Below, piece after piece: positions 34,911 to 47,093 of a DNA stretch of 64,000 bases. A program made the translations under genes and the position numbers. The DNA lies in NCBI RefSeq assembly GCF_001638985.1, contig NW_017265149.1, positions 313,241-377,240 of the forward strand, given 5' to 3'. Numbering within the stretch: position 1 is the first letter of the stretch; each line of letters begins with the position of its first letter. The notes below the pieces were generated by a model. That model saw only the letters and a program-made list of their open reading frames with translations, did no database searches and had not been told where the DNA came from. Source of the stretch: Phycomyces blakesleeanus NRRL 1555(-). Lineage: Eukaryota > Mucoromycota > Mucoromycetes > Mucorales > Phycomycetaceae.

Positions 34911-36853
34911 TCAAGATGTGTCTTCAAATGTTTCTGTGGCCCATTCAGGAAGTTCGGTTTCATAAGCCCAATCTTCACCTGAGTAGCGCAAGGCATGAAG
35001 CCAGATATAAAGATCACTTTGTACCGGATCAGCAAGCAGTGCAATACTACATTCATCACATTTTTGCTCATTTGAGGTTATTTCTTCTGTTACTGATTCC
35101 GGTACTGATTCCGGTGCCGATTCTAATCCTGGTTCTGATTCTGGTGCTCTATTTGTTGTAGGTACTGGGAGAGGAACTGGTGCTACTGGCTGCCAATCGC
35201 CATCTTGGTATTCTGAATTGGCCAAGAGACTATCTACTAGACTTTTTGATTCTTCTTCTGACATATGTTTGCCTGCATGTAAGATGGGTGCCCATGAGGT
35301 ATTGTTTCCATAGAGGGGATCATTGGCAATCGGATACCCAAGGTATCGTAAATGAACACGAATCTGGTGGGTCCTGCCCGTCAGGGGCTTACAGAGTACC
35401 ACACTGGTCTTGCCATTATAGCTCAGACGTTTAAATACGGTCGTGCAGTCCTTGCCATCCTCGTGGACATAGTTTAATGACAATTTAAACGAAATTGTCT
35501 TGATCGGCGCCTCACACACAATCTCACCCCTTGTAAAAAAGAAAGAAAAAAAGAAAGGAATTCATATATTAAAGATAAAGAAGAAGAAACAAAAAAGGTT
35601 ATTATAGTGGGGGTAATTACTTACTCTGGGAATTCACCTTCGACTCGGCACACATATTCCTTGCGAATCTTACCTGTCGTCATCTCACGTTCGAGTTCCT
35701 GAGCACGTTTGGCATTCAGGGCAATTAGCATTAGCCCCGATGTGAGCCGATCCAGTCGATTGGCAGCTAAAATGATACGTTTATATAAATAAATCAATAA
35801 TTGTAGGTTGATAATTTGTTATAATTCATGGGTCCTAAAAGGGATATGAATGGGAGGAGTAAAAAAAAAACCGAAAACGAAAAAGAAAGGGGAAAAGTCA
35901 TTTTCTTATTTGTCTGTACTGCATTGTTTTGTCAAGATAATTTATAATTAATTTAAAGTAATTGAATAGAACAAAGGGACTCACGGAATAGAATGGGTAT
36001 CGAATGTGTTTTTCGTAAAACATGAATTACAGTATTGTGTCTATATCTTCCAGCCGGGTGAACCTTTAAAATTTATTTATTTATTCGTTTATTAAGATCA
36101 CACACACACATATATATATATTCTTCTTTTGTTTCTTACCGGAATTCCACCTGGTTTATTTACCACGTAAAGATCCTTGTCTTGATTTACAATCACAATA
36201 TCCTTGTCTGTCACAGGAGGTTCGTGGCGGTGGATCTGGTGGCCAATGATGTCTTGGTTTCTGACAATTGTGTCAATCTTGACAGGTTTATCGTTAATGG
36301 TAATTAAACCCTTTTCAATTGCATATTTCTACAAGATGTACAATAACAATGATGTATTGCAAATTAATGAATTGATTAATGAAACTTGTCTTTATTTTAT
36401 TTTATATGCACGCTTACATAATATTGTTCGCTGCGATCCCTGAACTCTTCTGTAAAAACACTCAAGAGGCTACGGCCTAACCAACGACCTTTTGCATAAG
36501 CTTGGTATTTAAAGAAATAAGGCTTGACTTTACGAAGACCTTTTAGAAATAATAAGCATAAGTATCTGTCTTTTTTTTTATTTTTTTGTTTCGTAGCAGG
36601 AACGTATATGCATGCATGCATGTATTACAAATGGTGTTTCTATTTTCGTTTTACCATCTTCAATATAATATTCTGCTGAATTCAAGTCATCGATTGAACG
36701 GAAATCGTCTGGTTTACGTCGACTGCTGCGTGGAAGTGGTCGCGCTGAATCTGGTTCGACTTTTTGTTTTTTTATGGGCTGAACTTCTTTTTCAAGTGTC
36801 TCGGCTTCTCGTTTGTCAAGAACAGGTTCACTGCCAATGGTTGTTGATTCCAT
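34911..36853 (-). CDS. RluA-family tRNA pseudouridine synthase (Pus9/Rib2/RPUSD2 type)
   Basis: Six exons on the reverse strand, in coding order 36853-36655, 36539-36418, 36328-36140, 36063-35985, 35766-35625 and 35529-34911, giving 449 aa. It isomerises uridine to pseudouridine, by family analogy at position 32 of tRNAs. An S4-like N-terminal part carries KVKPYFFKYQAYAKGRW and SLLSVFTEEFRDR. Then come HQIHRHEPPV, NKPGGIPVHPAGRYRHNTV, the catalytic motif NRLDRLTSG (Asp202) and CKPLTGRTHQIRVHLRYLG. The family usually has PCNRLDR; here it is PANRLDR. The C-terminal tail, after GYPIANDPLYGN, holds Pro/Glu repeats (APESEPGLESAPESVPES). No deaminase domain is fused, unlike yeast Rib2. The N-terminus is Lys-rich (KKQKVEP), which could be a nuclear signal. 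Confidence 0.93.
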
Positions 36854-38169
36854 TTTTGTAGATTTAAGAGTAAATCAAACCAAATTACAAAGTAAAATGT
36901 TAAAGAAAATATATATATATATATAAATATAAAGTAATAAAAAGCCACCTCTTGACAACCAAAAAAGGACTTTTCCTTGTTTGGATGTGATTTTATTTTA
37001 TTTTATTTTTGAAAGGGAATGAGAAGGGAGGAAAAATAATCAAGTTGGCCAATGAAAGAAGACCGAGCCAAAGATTGCAGCACTTTCAGAGCATTTAACA
37101 ACACTTGTTTCCTTTTTTATCCATAAAGTATAAATATATATACAAATACGTGTTTTGCAGAATTCAATATATTTGTATATAAAGTAAAAAGACGGTTCCC
37201 AATAATTGGGAAAATTTTAATTATTACCACGTATTTCTGGCTCTTTTTCTTATATATAAATATAAATATATTTCAATAGGAACAATGGTAATAAACATGG
37301 CAAGGTTTTTTTTACTGTTATTATTATTTGAACCAATTTGCAAATAATATTTTTATTATTAAAATATCTATATATAAACGAAGCACTTTTTATATATAAT
37401 TTCTATTATATGTGAGCACAAAGTCTATTTTGTGTGATACCATGAATTTTTCTATTCGCTCACAACGCAACCTACAGTATACAGTACGCCCTCCCCTAGA
37501 ACAAGATCCTATAAAATAGTTATATATATATATAAGAAACGGTAATATTTATATATAAGGCAGGGATTGTGATCATGAGATAATTAGTCAATTCAACCTC
37601 TTCTCGACCATTTCCCCCTTTCTTTTTATCTTCTCTCTTACCCCCTTTCTCATCATCCCTTCTAATCATTACTTCTGTCCCGATTGTTCAGCCAAATAAG
37701 CAATTAAGCAATTAAGTACTTAATCAATCGAACAAACAAACAAATATGTATGAATTTATATGTTTTCTTTTTATAATAATAATAAAAGAAAAAAGGAAAC
37801 TTAATTAAATCCAATTGTTTAAAAAAGATACAAGATAAATTACAAGCAAATCTCAAGAAAATCTTAAATAGCAATATATAAATGCTTTTGTAAATTTCAA
37901 TAGATTACAAGGCATAGGAAAGGCAATAAAGAACTCGAGGTCTTGCAAAATAAATGTGGGACAAGAATAAAATAAATAAAAATAAAGGTGTACTCTATTA
38001 TAAGCGGTCTTTTTTCTTATTTTTCTTTTCTATATAATATATAACAGTAAAAACAGTGCCAAATTGAGGGTCTTGAAATTGAGAGCGGGAAGTAAAATAC
38101 CAACAGGCAGCTTTTTTCTCTTTTAAACCGGCGCTTTATTTACTCTCAAAAGCGCGTTTTTTTTTGTAT

Positions 38170-38254
38170 TACCGGATTTCTACTTTAAAAATTTTCGTTT
38201 TGCTCTTTCTTTTATGAAAACGAAAACCAAAACTTTTAAAGTGGAAATCAGGTA
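38170..38254. repeat. Imperfect 32-bp inverted repeat (foldback)
   Basis: The left arm (38170-38201, from TACCGGATTTCTACTTTAAA) pairs with the right arm (about 38222-38254, ending AAAGTGGAAATCAGGTA) at roughly 28 of 32 positions, with a loop of about 20 bases. It may be a small foldback element or the end of a decayed transposon. Confidence 0.6.
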
Positions 38255-38319
38255 TTCAATTAATAACCATTTGCGCCCTACATTTAGACTTGGCCATAAA
38301 AGAATACACTATATAAATA

Positions 38320-38690
38320 GCCAGCTATGAACAAGATCATAAGGAGCTGCTATCATTAGATTGTGACACAACCTTGATGGGTATTTTTACTCTTTATTGG
38401 CCCTTTTTACGTATATCATGTCTTTGTCTTTTTTTTCACATAAATATTATCAGAGTTTGTAAGCACCAACTGGCAAGTAGTTTCCATCTATTATTTTATT
38501 TTTATTTTTTTGCAAAGTACAAAAGAAAAATCTTAATACGCATATTCTGTATCCTGTCCTATAGCTATTATAATAAGTATAGATCCTTGGGGACCAGATA
38601 TAATTATCTCAGACCGGCAAAAAAGTCCTAGTTTGTGATCTGGTAGATCTGAAATGTCGTCTCCCACCAGAAAGCGTCGCTCCCCTCTAG
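38320..38690. repeat. Dispersed repeat, relative of 28594-28825
   Basis: It shares ordered blocks with the 28.6-kb copy (ATAAGGAGCTG, TTTATTGGCC, GGGACCAGATA, GTCGTCTCCC), with an additional internal 120-150 bp. Divergence is substantial, so the duplication is old or both are copies of a transposon family. Confidence 0.6.
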
Positions 38691-39147
38691 AATTATCATT
38701 ATTTTGAAACATTTAACAGATATCAAAGTCTGACCCCCAAAAAAAGTGTGTCTTACGTAAAAAAGAAAAAAAAAGTAATTATGAGTAACGTCAGGCCTAA
38801 TGATTCCATTTGGTCTTATCAGAACGTCCTGTCTGCATCCTGCCAGTATGTCCTTAACGTTTCTCGTGTTTTATTCACATTTACAAGAGACATCGATGTC
38901 AATTGTCACCAATGCTCAAAAACGTCTGGGCCATAAATTTCTGTAGTATGCGTTGCCTTTTTGTTTGGTGTTATAGGGTTTATTTGTAATAATCAATTTC
39001 GTTTCTCTGTTTCGTTTTGTGAAAAAAACCAGCACCTCAAAATCAAAAGGGTATCTCAATAAAATGATAAAAGCTGAAGAGAAAAACTAAAAAGGCTGAA
39101 TTCGAATTTTTCTTTTGTCAATCATTTGGGCTCCTTTTTTGCAGAAG

Positions 39148-39757
39148 ATGGTACCTATTCATGACAATATTATCAAAGTCAAAAGGTAATGCTTTTTAAT
39201 TTATCTCAATTGTTACTTTGGTTATTTTTTTCAGTACCAATAGTGTTGAATTCACCAACCCATATACCCAATTTATAAGGCAAATGCAATATGAAAACAA
39301 CAGAAAATTGTGTAGATTGAAAATTGATATTCGAATTGTTGTAACTCTTGCTGGTATTGACATATATACTGGTGCAGTAAAATTGCTTGTGAATACAAAG
39401 TATATTGTTAATGGGTTGTTGAATTGCATTCATGACATCACAGATGCTCGTGAAATTTTTGGTGCTTATATTCAAGTGGTATGTATAATGATGCTCATCT
39501 TTTTTTTTAACTCAAAATGTGCCAATTTAACCTCGACTTTGTTGTAGATCGATATGGATAGATCTTTTTGGTTGATGAAGATAAGAATATTGAAACAAAT
39601 GATTTTGGAGACAAACATCCCATTGCAAACCACGATGATTACCTATTTATTTATTTTTAAAAAAAAAAGAGTGTGTCTCTCAATTAAACCTTTCGTAATT
39701 TTATCTTCAACTACCTACTATGATCAAGGTTACTTTGTTTCTGATTTGAAACATTGA
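39148..39757 (+). CDS. Hypothetical 163-aa spliced ORF, possible gene relic
   Basis: Three exons with matching phases: 39148-39185, 39235-39478 and 39548-39757. The middle exon reads FTNPYTQFIRQMQYENNRKL and then VTLAGIDIYTGAVKLLVNTK. No family is recognised. The last exon becomes low-complexity (FIFKKKRV) and may run past a decayed splice site. Coding-like text without an open frame continues for a while downstream. It could be a small real gene or a truncated relic of a mobile-element protein. Confidence 0.35.
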
Positions 39758-40221
39758 TTTTTGGAAACTGTTGAGTGAAATACTTCATTCTTGCTCACAC
39801 GTATATTTCTCAGGATCTAGGAACAAAATCGAAAAGTACTGGCACTCCCAATATGTTTTCTAGAAATACGTCAATATATTCGATAATAAAAGCGCCCTTT
39901 GATATTACACAAAAAAAATACGCGCTTTTTGGAGTAAATAAGTCGGCCTTTGAAAATAGAAAACCCGCAGAATGAGAAAAAAAAGCTGTTCATTGGTATT
40001 TTATTTCCCGTCATCAATTTAAAATCCCGTTATTTGGCTGTATTCACTGTATATATTCTTCATCTTCCCTTTCTCTTTCTCTCTCTTTCTTTATTTTTTG
40101 TTTTTTGTTTTGTTTTTTGCACGTCTTTAAGCAACTTAATTTTATTTTATTTTCTTTCTCTTTCTATTAACCAACCCGCTCCTTTCTTAATTTCCTCTTT
40201 CATTCTCACTCTTTTTACATC
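39758..40221. other. Upstream region of the ADF-H/PH gene
   Basis: Relic-like sequence to about 39960, then a strongly CT-rich tract (40065-40205) directly before the ATG at 40222, as expected for a fungal promoter or leader. No gene was called. Confidence 0.45.
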
Positions 40222-43200
40222 ATGTGCGATTTATCCGATCCGAGAATCACAGAAGCATACAATGATATTATTGAAGATGAGCCAACCAACTGGTGAGTTT
40301 TTCTGTTTTGTGTTTACATGTTGTCATCATTGTGCACATTGTACTTTTGAGGGGAATCGTCCTGAATAATATGAAGAGGAAGAGCAAAAAAAAACTTATT
40401 TTTATATATACTAATAATGATAATAATGCGTGTGTATGAATGGCTAGGCTTATTCTCGGATATCATGATACCAGAGACGTTATTTCTCTGTATTCCAAAG
40501 GTACAGACGGTACCAGGTAAAGAAAAGAAAAATTCTAGAGTCTCTAGAGAACCTATTCTACATTATAAATCCATAATTATACATATTTTACTCTTGTATT
40601 TTATTTTTTTCATCAATCAGTTGTTAAAATTATATTACTTCTTATGTGTGCAAAAATAAATAAATATTATAAAATACTTTAAATAATAATATAGTATAAT
40701 ATAATATAATTTAAAAATAATAATAATCAGAAGAAGACGAAGAAGAAGCAGAAGCAGAAAAGGATCCTAAAACACAATTTTTTTTCTTTCTGCTAGTGAA
40801 TTTCGCAATCATTTAGTCAATGAAATCCAATACGGCTTTGTGCGTGTCGATGACCGGTTCATCCTCATCACCTATGTGCCTGACCAAGTGAGGTAAGTCA
40901 AAGAATTTCTATAGCCATACCTCTTTTATATATATATATATATGAATTAAGTTACTCATTGGGTCAATCTCACATTATTATTATTGTTATCATATATGTG
41001 CTTGGTTGTATTTCACTAGTGGTGTGAGAAGAGGTAAGCAATACAGTCAATCAAAACTTACCTATTTGATCTAAATGTTTATCTATCTATGCATTTATCT
41101 AACCCACCTTATTTATCGCTTATGCTTGTAATTAAATAAATTTCTAATTATAATGGTTCATGGTCATCAGCTCGAGCTCTAGTGCACAGTCGATCAGTTG
41201 CCGCTCTTTTCAAGATGCACCATGCGCAGATTACTGCTTCATCTCTGAATGACCTGAGCGATTCCAGTATCCGCACGCGGCTAAAGTTGGGTGAGAACCA
41301 TGTGCCCAACAGAACTCGCCCGACATCTATGTCCGAGCGTAAGCGTGCTTCGGGATCCACCCGCCGCCGATCGACTCAATTACCCAGCCCATCTCCTTCT
41401 ACTCCTGTTCCGGCCGACGGCTACAGCCACGACCTCAATGTCACTACCGAAGAACCCGAGACATTTGTTGAGGCCAGCGAAGAACTTCCTGTCACTCCCT
41501 CTGAATCCGTAGCCTCGAACTCGTCCCCTCAGCCCGGATCATCATCACTCGATACCCGCGACAGACCCCAGACTCCTTCTCAGATCCCACAACGACCTCA
41601 GACTCCCTCTTCTCAGAGACCTCAGACTCCCTCTTCTCAGAGACCTCAGACTCCTTCCTCCCAGCAATCTCAGACACCGCAGCCATCTCAGATCCCTCAG
41701 CGTCCTCAAACACCCCAAGGAAACCTAGATATCCAGCAACAGCAGAGATTAGCCGAGCAGCAGCAACTCCAGCAGCAGCAGAGATTGGCCGAACAGCAGC
41801 AACAACTTCAGGAGCAGCAGAAATTTGCTGAACAGCAGCAGCAACAGAGATTGGCCGAACAGCAACAGCTCCAGCAGCAACAAAGATTAGCTGAACAGCA
41901 GCAACAACAGATATTGGCTGAACAGCAGCAGCAACAACAGCAGCAGAGATTAGCCGAACAGCAGCAAATTCAGCAGCAGCAGAGACTGGCTGAACAACAG
42001 CAGCAGCAACAAAAACTGGCCGAGGAACAGCAGCAACAGCAATTGGCAGAACAGCAGAAATTTCAACAGCAGCAAAGGGCTAAGCAGGAGCGTGCTGCAG
42101 CGGAAGAAAAAAAGAGACTCGAGGAACAGGAGATTCTAGCTCAAGCTGAAGCTGCGGCTGCAGCAGCCGCTATTGCTGCTACCAAAGCCAAGGCTGAGGC
42201 TAAGTTGCAGGCAGAAAGAGAACAAAAGGCTCGTCTTGTGGCTGCCAAAGAAGAAGAAGAAAGGCGTAAGATTGCTGAGCGTGAAAATATCGAGCTTTTG
42301 AAGAAGCAGGCTTCTCAACGCAAGAAGGCCGAGACAGAGAGAAACAAGGATGTGAGTGTGTGATTTTTTTTTCATTCTTTACTATTAACATTGTCGTCTT
42401 CATTAAAGAAGAAGAGGTAGAGCTAGAAGAGGAAGATGAAATATATATATAAGAAAAAAGGAGGAGGGTAGTGAGGGGGGTAGTAAAGATTATTGGATTA
42501 GTAGACTTTTTCTTTTTGTTTCTTTTAAATGTGTATCTGGTTTAGTCGGATCAAGTCTGTCCGAAATGATCCTTTTTTTTTTACAAAAAAAAAGCTGAAT
42601 ATATAAATGTATAAAATAAACTGATTGACCTCTCCCCTCTTTTTTCTCTCTATAGATTGTACTTTCTGGTTTTGCTTCTGTTCAACCCAGCAATAGCCCA
42701 GTAAGTTTCAATTTATGTATTTTATATTTAGACTTGTACAACCAGCTCGTCTGTAAATTCTTTAAAAAAGATGAAAAGGAGTAAAAGGGGGGTAGATGAC
42801 ATAAAATAAAAAATAAAAAATAAAAAAAATACGGTGGCTATTTTGGCTCTATGGGAACCGGTTTGTATTTATTCATATTCGTATATATATTTTTTGTATA
42901 GTTCTGGAGACGCCGTTACTTTATTATCAGAGGAAGCAACCTTTTGCTGTACAGTGATGAACTGGTAAGTTTAATTCTTTTCTTTTCTTTTCTTTTCTTT
43001 TTTTTTCAATTCAATTCAAGGCTTATAAAACAATTACTATAATAACCCAAAATTTGTTTATGTAGCAAAAATCCCCCATTACCACCATTGATCTTCAGTC
43101 AGTGACACGCTTGTGTGCAACCGATGAAGAGCACGATACATATGTGCCCAATGCATTTGTGCTGTTCACTCGAAATGAAGGTTCTTTCCAGATCTTTGCT

Positions 43201-43263
43201 GACAACAGAAAAGGTGCTACCACCATTATCAATGCCCTTCAAGAAGTCATCAGTGGCTATTAA
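40222..43263 (+). CDS. ADF-H / Q-rich coiled coil / PH domain protein
   Basis: Eight exons: 40222-40292, 40448-40516, 40797-40892, 41020-41033, 41171-42351, 42656-42700, 42902-42964 and 43066-43263, giving 578 aa. The N-terminus is a coactosin/Abp1-like ADF-H domain (MCDLSDPRITEAYNDI, TNWLILGYHDTRDVISLYSK, EIQYGFVRVDDRFILITYVP, then ARALVHSRSVAALF), which binds actin. It is followed by a Ser/Pro stretch with QTPSSQRP repeats, a Gln-rich block with RLAEQQQ-type units (about residues 270-385) and an Ala/Glu/Lys coiled coil. The C-terminus is a PH domain from about residue 478 (LSGFASVQPS, FWRRRYFIIRG, LQEVISGY). I infer a membrane-linked actin regulator. Exon 4 is a 14-nt micro-exon needed to complete SGVRRARA. 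The order of domains is unusual as far as I know. Confidence 0.88.
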
Positions 43264-45152
43264 ACAAACATCCTCTACCATTATTCTTTTTTATTTATTT
43301 ATTTATCTAAGAGAAGAAGAAAAAGAAGAAACAGAAACAGAAAGAAAAATGCGAAAGATGATTTGAAGAAAGCCTATATTTTAGGAGAGATACCTTGACG
43401 TTTATATATATATGAACTCATTTTTATACCATTTTTCTTTCATTTCCTTTCTTTCTTTTTGAATATCCTCGCCTTTAACTTTAAACCCAACCAAACCTTA
43501 CTTCCCACACCAACCCTCACACAATTCACATATATATCATATCACTTTTTACAATTTCCTTTTATTTTCTATTTATTTATTTATTTCCCTTTCTATTTAC
43601 ACTTTCTAGTGTATCAAAACGTCTTGTTGTATTGATGAGATTGAGAAGATACCTGGCGAAATTGTGCTTTACTTATTTATTATTATTTCCTATATTTTAT
43701 TTTTATTTTTCTTTCTCTTAATACATTTCCTAAATTTTATGGTATGCGATATCTTACAAAACAAACAACAGCAAAAAAAAACAAGGTATAATTGCTACAT
43801 GTTGAGTAATTGAAAAAAAAAAACGGCAACAATATTATGGTAGATGGTTTTGGTGGCTATTGGTTACTAGGCAACCCAAAAAAAGCCCCAGGAATAAAAA
43901 GAAATAATGTGTAATATATACATATATATATATACACCTTTAATCTATGAGACCTTTTTATTCAAGAAGATCATTGAACGCACTTCTTCCATTCTTTTTA
44001 CTTTTTTTATTTCAAATGAAATATTTATATTTATACATCTGTTGAGGATAAATTGAGCTTTTATTTGAAGTTAATTAAAACTCGGTTACCAAGAGTTTAA
44101 AAATAAATAAAAAAAAGGGTCACTCGGGTTTCTGTTGCTATGGAGATCATGTCTATTTGTACCTGAATTAGGATATATGAAATAATGTAGATACTGATGG
44201 CATTGATGATCAGTAATAATAACGTACTAAAGACATGAATCCTGTGTAAAAGTATTTTCATGCATGGAAATAATAATATATATGATTTTAAATGAATATG
44301 ATTGGATTACTTTGATATATCTATCTATCTTCTTCTTCTTCTCTATTTCTATTCGCAGTTTATAAAAGCTCAATGAGCAATATAATCCAGACCAAAATAT
44401 GATGTCATGTCAAGCTGTAGATATATTATATATATAAAAACACATATCGCTAAGCAGATTTTTTTTAAAATTAAAAATCGTCCGAAAATTTTCTCTTTCT
44501 CTTACAATTTTCAAAATATAAAAACAACAACAACAACAAAGCAAGAAAAAAAAAAGACTTGATGACCAGTAAAACAAGATCTGATGTCTTATTGTACAAG
44601 ATCAATGACATTAGCTAACAATCACAAACCTCATGGTAAGCAGTAAATACATAACTGAAATAAAACTTTACATTTGCGAATCTATCATACTAACTATCAT
44701 TTATACTATATTGATAATATTAATAGTAAAAAGTACAACGCTTTATATATAAGCCACCTTATGGATGCTCTTCAAGTTACCTTGTCCCCCCCCACTCCCG
44801 GCTATAGTGACATAAGGAGGATCACCAACACCCTCTGCAAATATAATGAAAGAATTGGCCACAATTTTGACAGTACATTCCTTCCTTCCTTCCTCTGCCA
44901 CCGCCACCGCCACCACAAAGAAAAAATACTCCAAATGTAATAAGTCGGATATCTTGGATGAGCAGTCACATTCTCTCGGGCAAAAATGACATTTGCCATC
45001 TTGTCCATTGATGAGCTTTCCGATTTCCTGGGGCATAGTCAGTACTTCCGTATGTTGCCTAAAGAAAAACACCGATGCGTTCACTAGAGAGTTTCAGGAA
45101 CTACAACTTGGCAAGCGATGGAAGCAATAAAAAGAAAAAAATCCAATAGTCA
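43264..45152. other. Intergenic region, 1.9 kb
   Basis: No intact gene. The first part is the T-rich 3' flank of the ADF-H/PH gene. Near 44970-45090 a forward frame reads SIDELSDFLGHSQYFRMLPK and ends in a stop, which may be decayed upstream coding sequence of the transposase relic that follows. Confidence 0.4.
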
Positions 45153-46538
45153 GTCACCATTAGCCTCGATGAAATCGTTTTCTGGCCCGTTCTTTTTTTT
45201 GCCCTTGATGAGATGTATGGGCTTTGCCATGGAATAAGCAAGCAGGTCTGGGGTTTGGTTTCTGGTACCTACGGAACAGACCATTGTTTTGCTCTTTCTT
45301 CTGGTGTTCGGAAGGAGATCGGTACAGCAATGTACAAAACAAGAAATACCATCCCTACATCATTCCATGGCGATTGGAGGGATGTATACAAAAACCCGGG
45401 GTCGTTCAAGGCCGTCGACTGGGCAGACTTTCTTCTGTTCGTCGTTCCTACGCTGGTGGCAGAGCGTATTGGAGATACAACTGCCTGCAGCGCGTTACTT
45501 TGACTTGGTTCAGGCATGTAACCTACTCATGAACTGGGAGTTATCAACAGAGGAGCACACCTCTTTAAAAAGGTATTGTTAACGCTAGTCAATGTTTATC
45601 TTTCTCTGAGACTTATTCTATTTTTTCCTCTTAGAAAACTTGTTTCATGGAACACATACCTTGAAAATCTCTATGTAAAAGATTTGGTTGAGTTGCCAGT
45701 GTTTACAATTAACCAGCACTTGCTGAAGCACTATCCAGAAATGGTAGACGCGTACGGCCCCCCAAGAGCATATAGTGCCAGATCACTAGAGCGTGCCATT
45801 GGCGAGTACTCTTGTTCAATAAAGAGTAACTCTGCTATTGGTGTTAATGCTGGCAACATTATGGTTCGTTTAGCTCGGACACGCCGTGTAGACTTGAAAG
45901 ATTCTGGGGAAGAAGCCAACAGAGCTACTGCGTTGGAGTATGATGATGTGTCTGCTGGTTGGCCGATGACGGAGGAGGGCGAGCGTGATGGTGCCGAATC
46001 AGACATTGAGTACTGGGGGCCTTTGAGACGTAGATTGATTGATGAAAGTTTCAAAGGCATTTCTTGCCTTCCGATTCTGATTCAAGCTTTCTGTGAATCA
46101 AAGGGGGTTGGATGTAGCAGGATTGAACCAGTCATGACAACAAGCCGCAAAGCTTTTATTAATGGCTGTGTGATTGACTCTTCGTTCGCCCAAACCCCGT
46201 TAAGAAAGGCCCATCACGTTCGTCTTCAGGTCCAGGTTGACCTGTTTCGTAATGTACGTCGGAGGTATACTCCTATCATAAAGGATTTTTTTGGTAAGGT
46301 TGTTCTCTTTTTTGAGCATGAGAATTCTGGAAAAAGATGGCCACTTGCCTTAGTGCAGGTTTATTCTGTTGAAGAATACAATGGTGTGCCGGTGGCAAAA
46401 AATTGACAAATGAAGCCGAAGGTAGTCCACCTGGCGAATGTCAAGGATTTGGTTGGTCTGGTGGTATCAGATGCAACAAGCAGTACAACAACAACAACCA
46501 CGAAATATATTGTCTGGCCAGAGCTAAACCGTGGGTAA
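45153..46538 (+). pseudogene. Tnp2/KDZ-like transposase pseudogene, 5'-truncated
   Basis: Protein blocks appear in the expected order but with frame breaks. In order they are FALDEMYGLCHGISKQVWGL, SFHGDWRDVYKN, WADFLLFVVPTLVAERIGD, then, after a frameshift near 45470, YFDLVQACNLLMNWELSTEE. A plausible intron (about 45571-45632) leads to LVSWNTYLENLYVKDLVELP, INQHLLKHYPEM, GPPRAYSARSLERAIGEYSC and a long C-terminal part. A second break near 46405 leads to VVHLANVKDLVGLVVSDA and YIVWPELNRG, then a stop at 46538. The D-E-MH-like and H...GP...ERAIG pattern resembles the C-terminal region of Tnp2/CACTA or KDZ transposases. The N-terminal catalytic part is missing and no terminal repeats were found. 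Confidence 0.6.
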
Positions 46539-47093
46539 AAACTAAATCTTGGTCAACACAGAGACATATAATTTGGTTTTTTTTTTTTTGTAATATATAT
46601 ATTTTTTCAAATTGTCTTGACAACTTTTATCTAAGCTCCTTAAAAAAAATTGATAAATTACAATCGCAATCCAAACTTCCTATCAGTTTATTAAGGACAC
46701 TCAGAGAAAATGGGGGGTTTCAACACCTCTTTATTTATTTATTTGTTTGTCTGTTTTCAAGATTTTAATTTTGCTATGATTATAAATTTATATACGCTTT
46801 GTTGGTTGTTATTGTTAATGCTTTGAACAGGTAAATAAATAAATAAATAAAATAAAATAGGCGAATAAATGTATATTATTGGTTGAAATTGATTCGGAAA
46901 GTAATATTTTATAAACCCAAAAAAAAGGGCAAAAACAGAAATCTTTGTACAGCAGATATTATTTATACTTTTTTTTTGCATTTGTTTGATTTCTCTTTCC
47001 CTTTCTCTCTCCCTAAATTGCACACGTATTTTACTTTACTTTACTTTACTTTACTTTACTTTATTTTATTTAAGAAGGAAAGGGTAGAAAATC
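46539..47093. other. Intergenic region with one GGGGGGTTTCA site
   Basis: AT-rich sequence without a gene. It holds a GGGGGGTTTCA motif at 46712-46722 (see findings), an AAATA run near 46840 and a TTTAC tandem repeat at about 47031-47062 just before the next ORF. Confidence 0.45.

Larger units (their letters stand above)
36854..39147. other. Intergenic region with foldback and dispersed repeat
   Basis: No intact gene. A 32-bp imperfect inverted repeat lies at 38170-38254, and a dispersed-repeat copy at about 38320-38690 (both listed). The first part is the reverse-strand promoter side of the pseudouridine synthase gene. A short open stretch at 38748-38936 has no recognisable family. Confidence 0.45.

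Noticed and set aside
41492..41713. Reverse-strand frame with SEKRESEV repeats
   Set aside because: It is antisense to the QTPSSQRP repeats of the ADF-H/PH gene.
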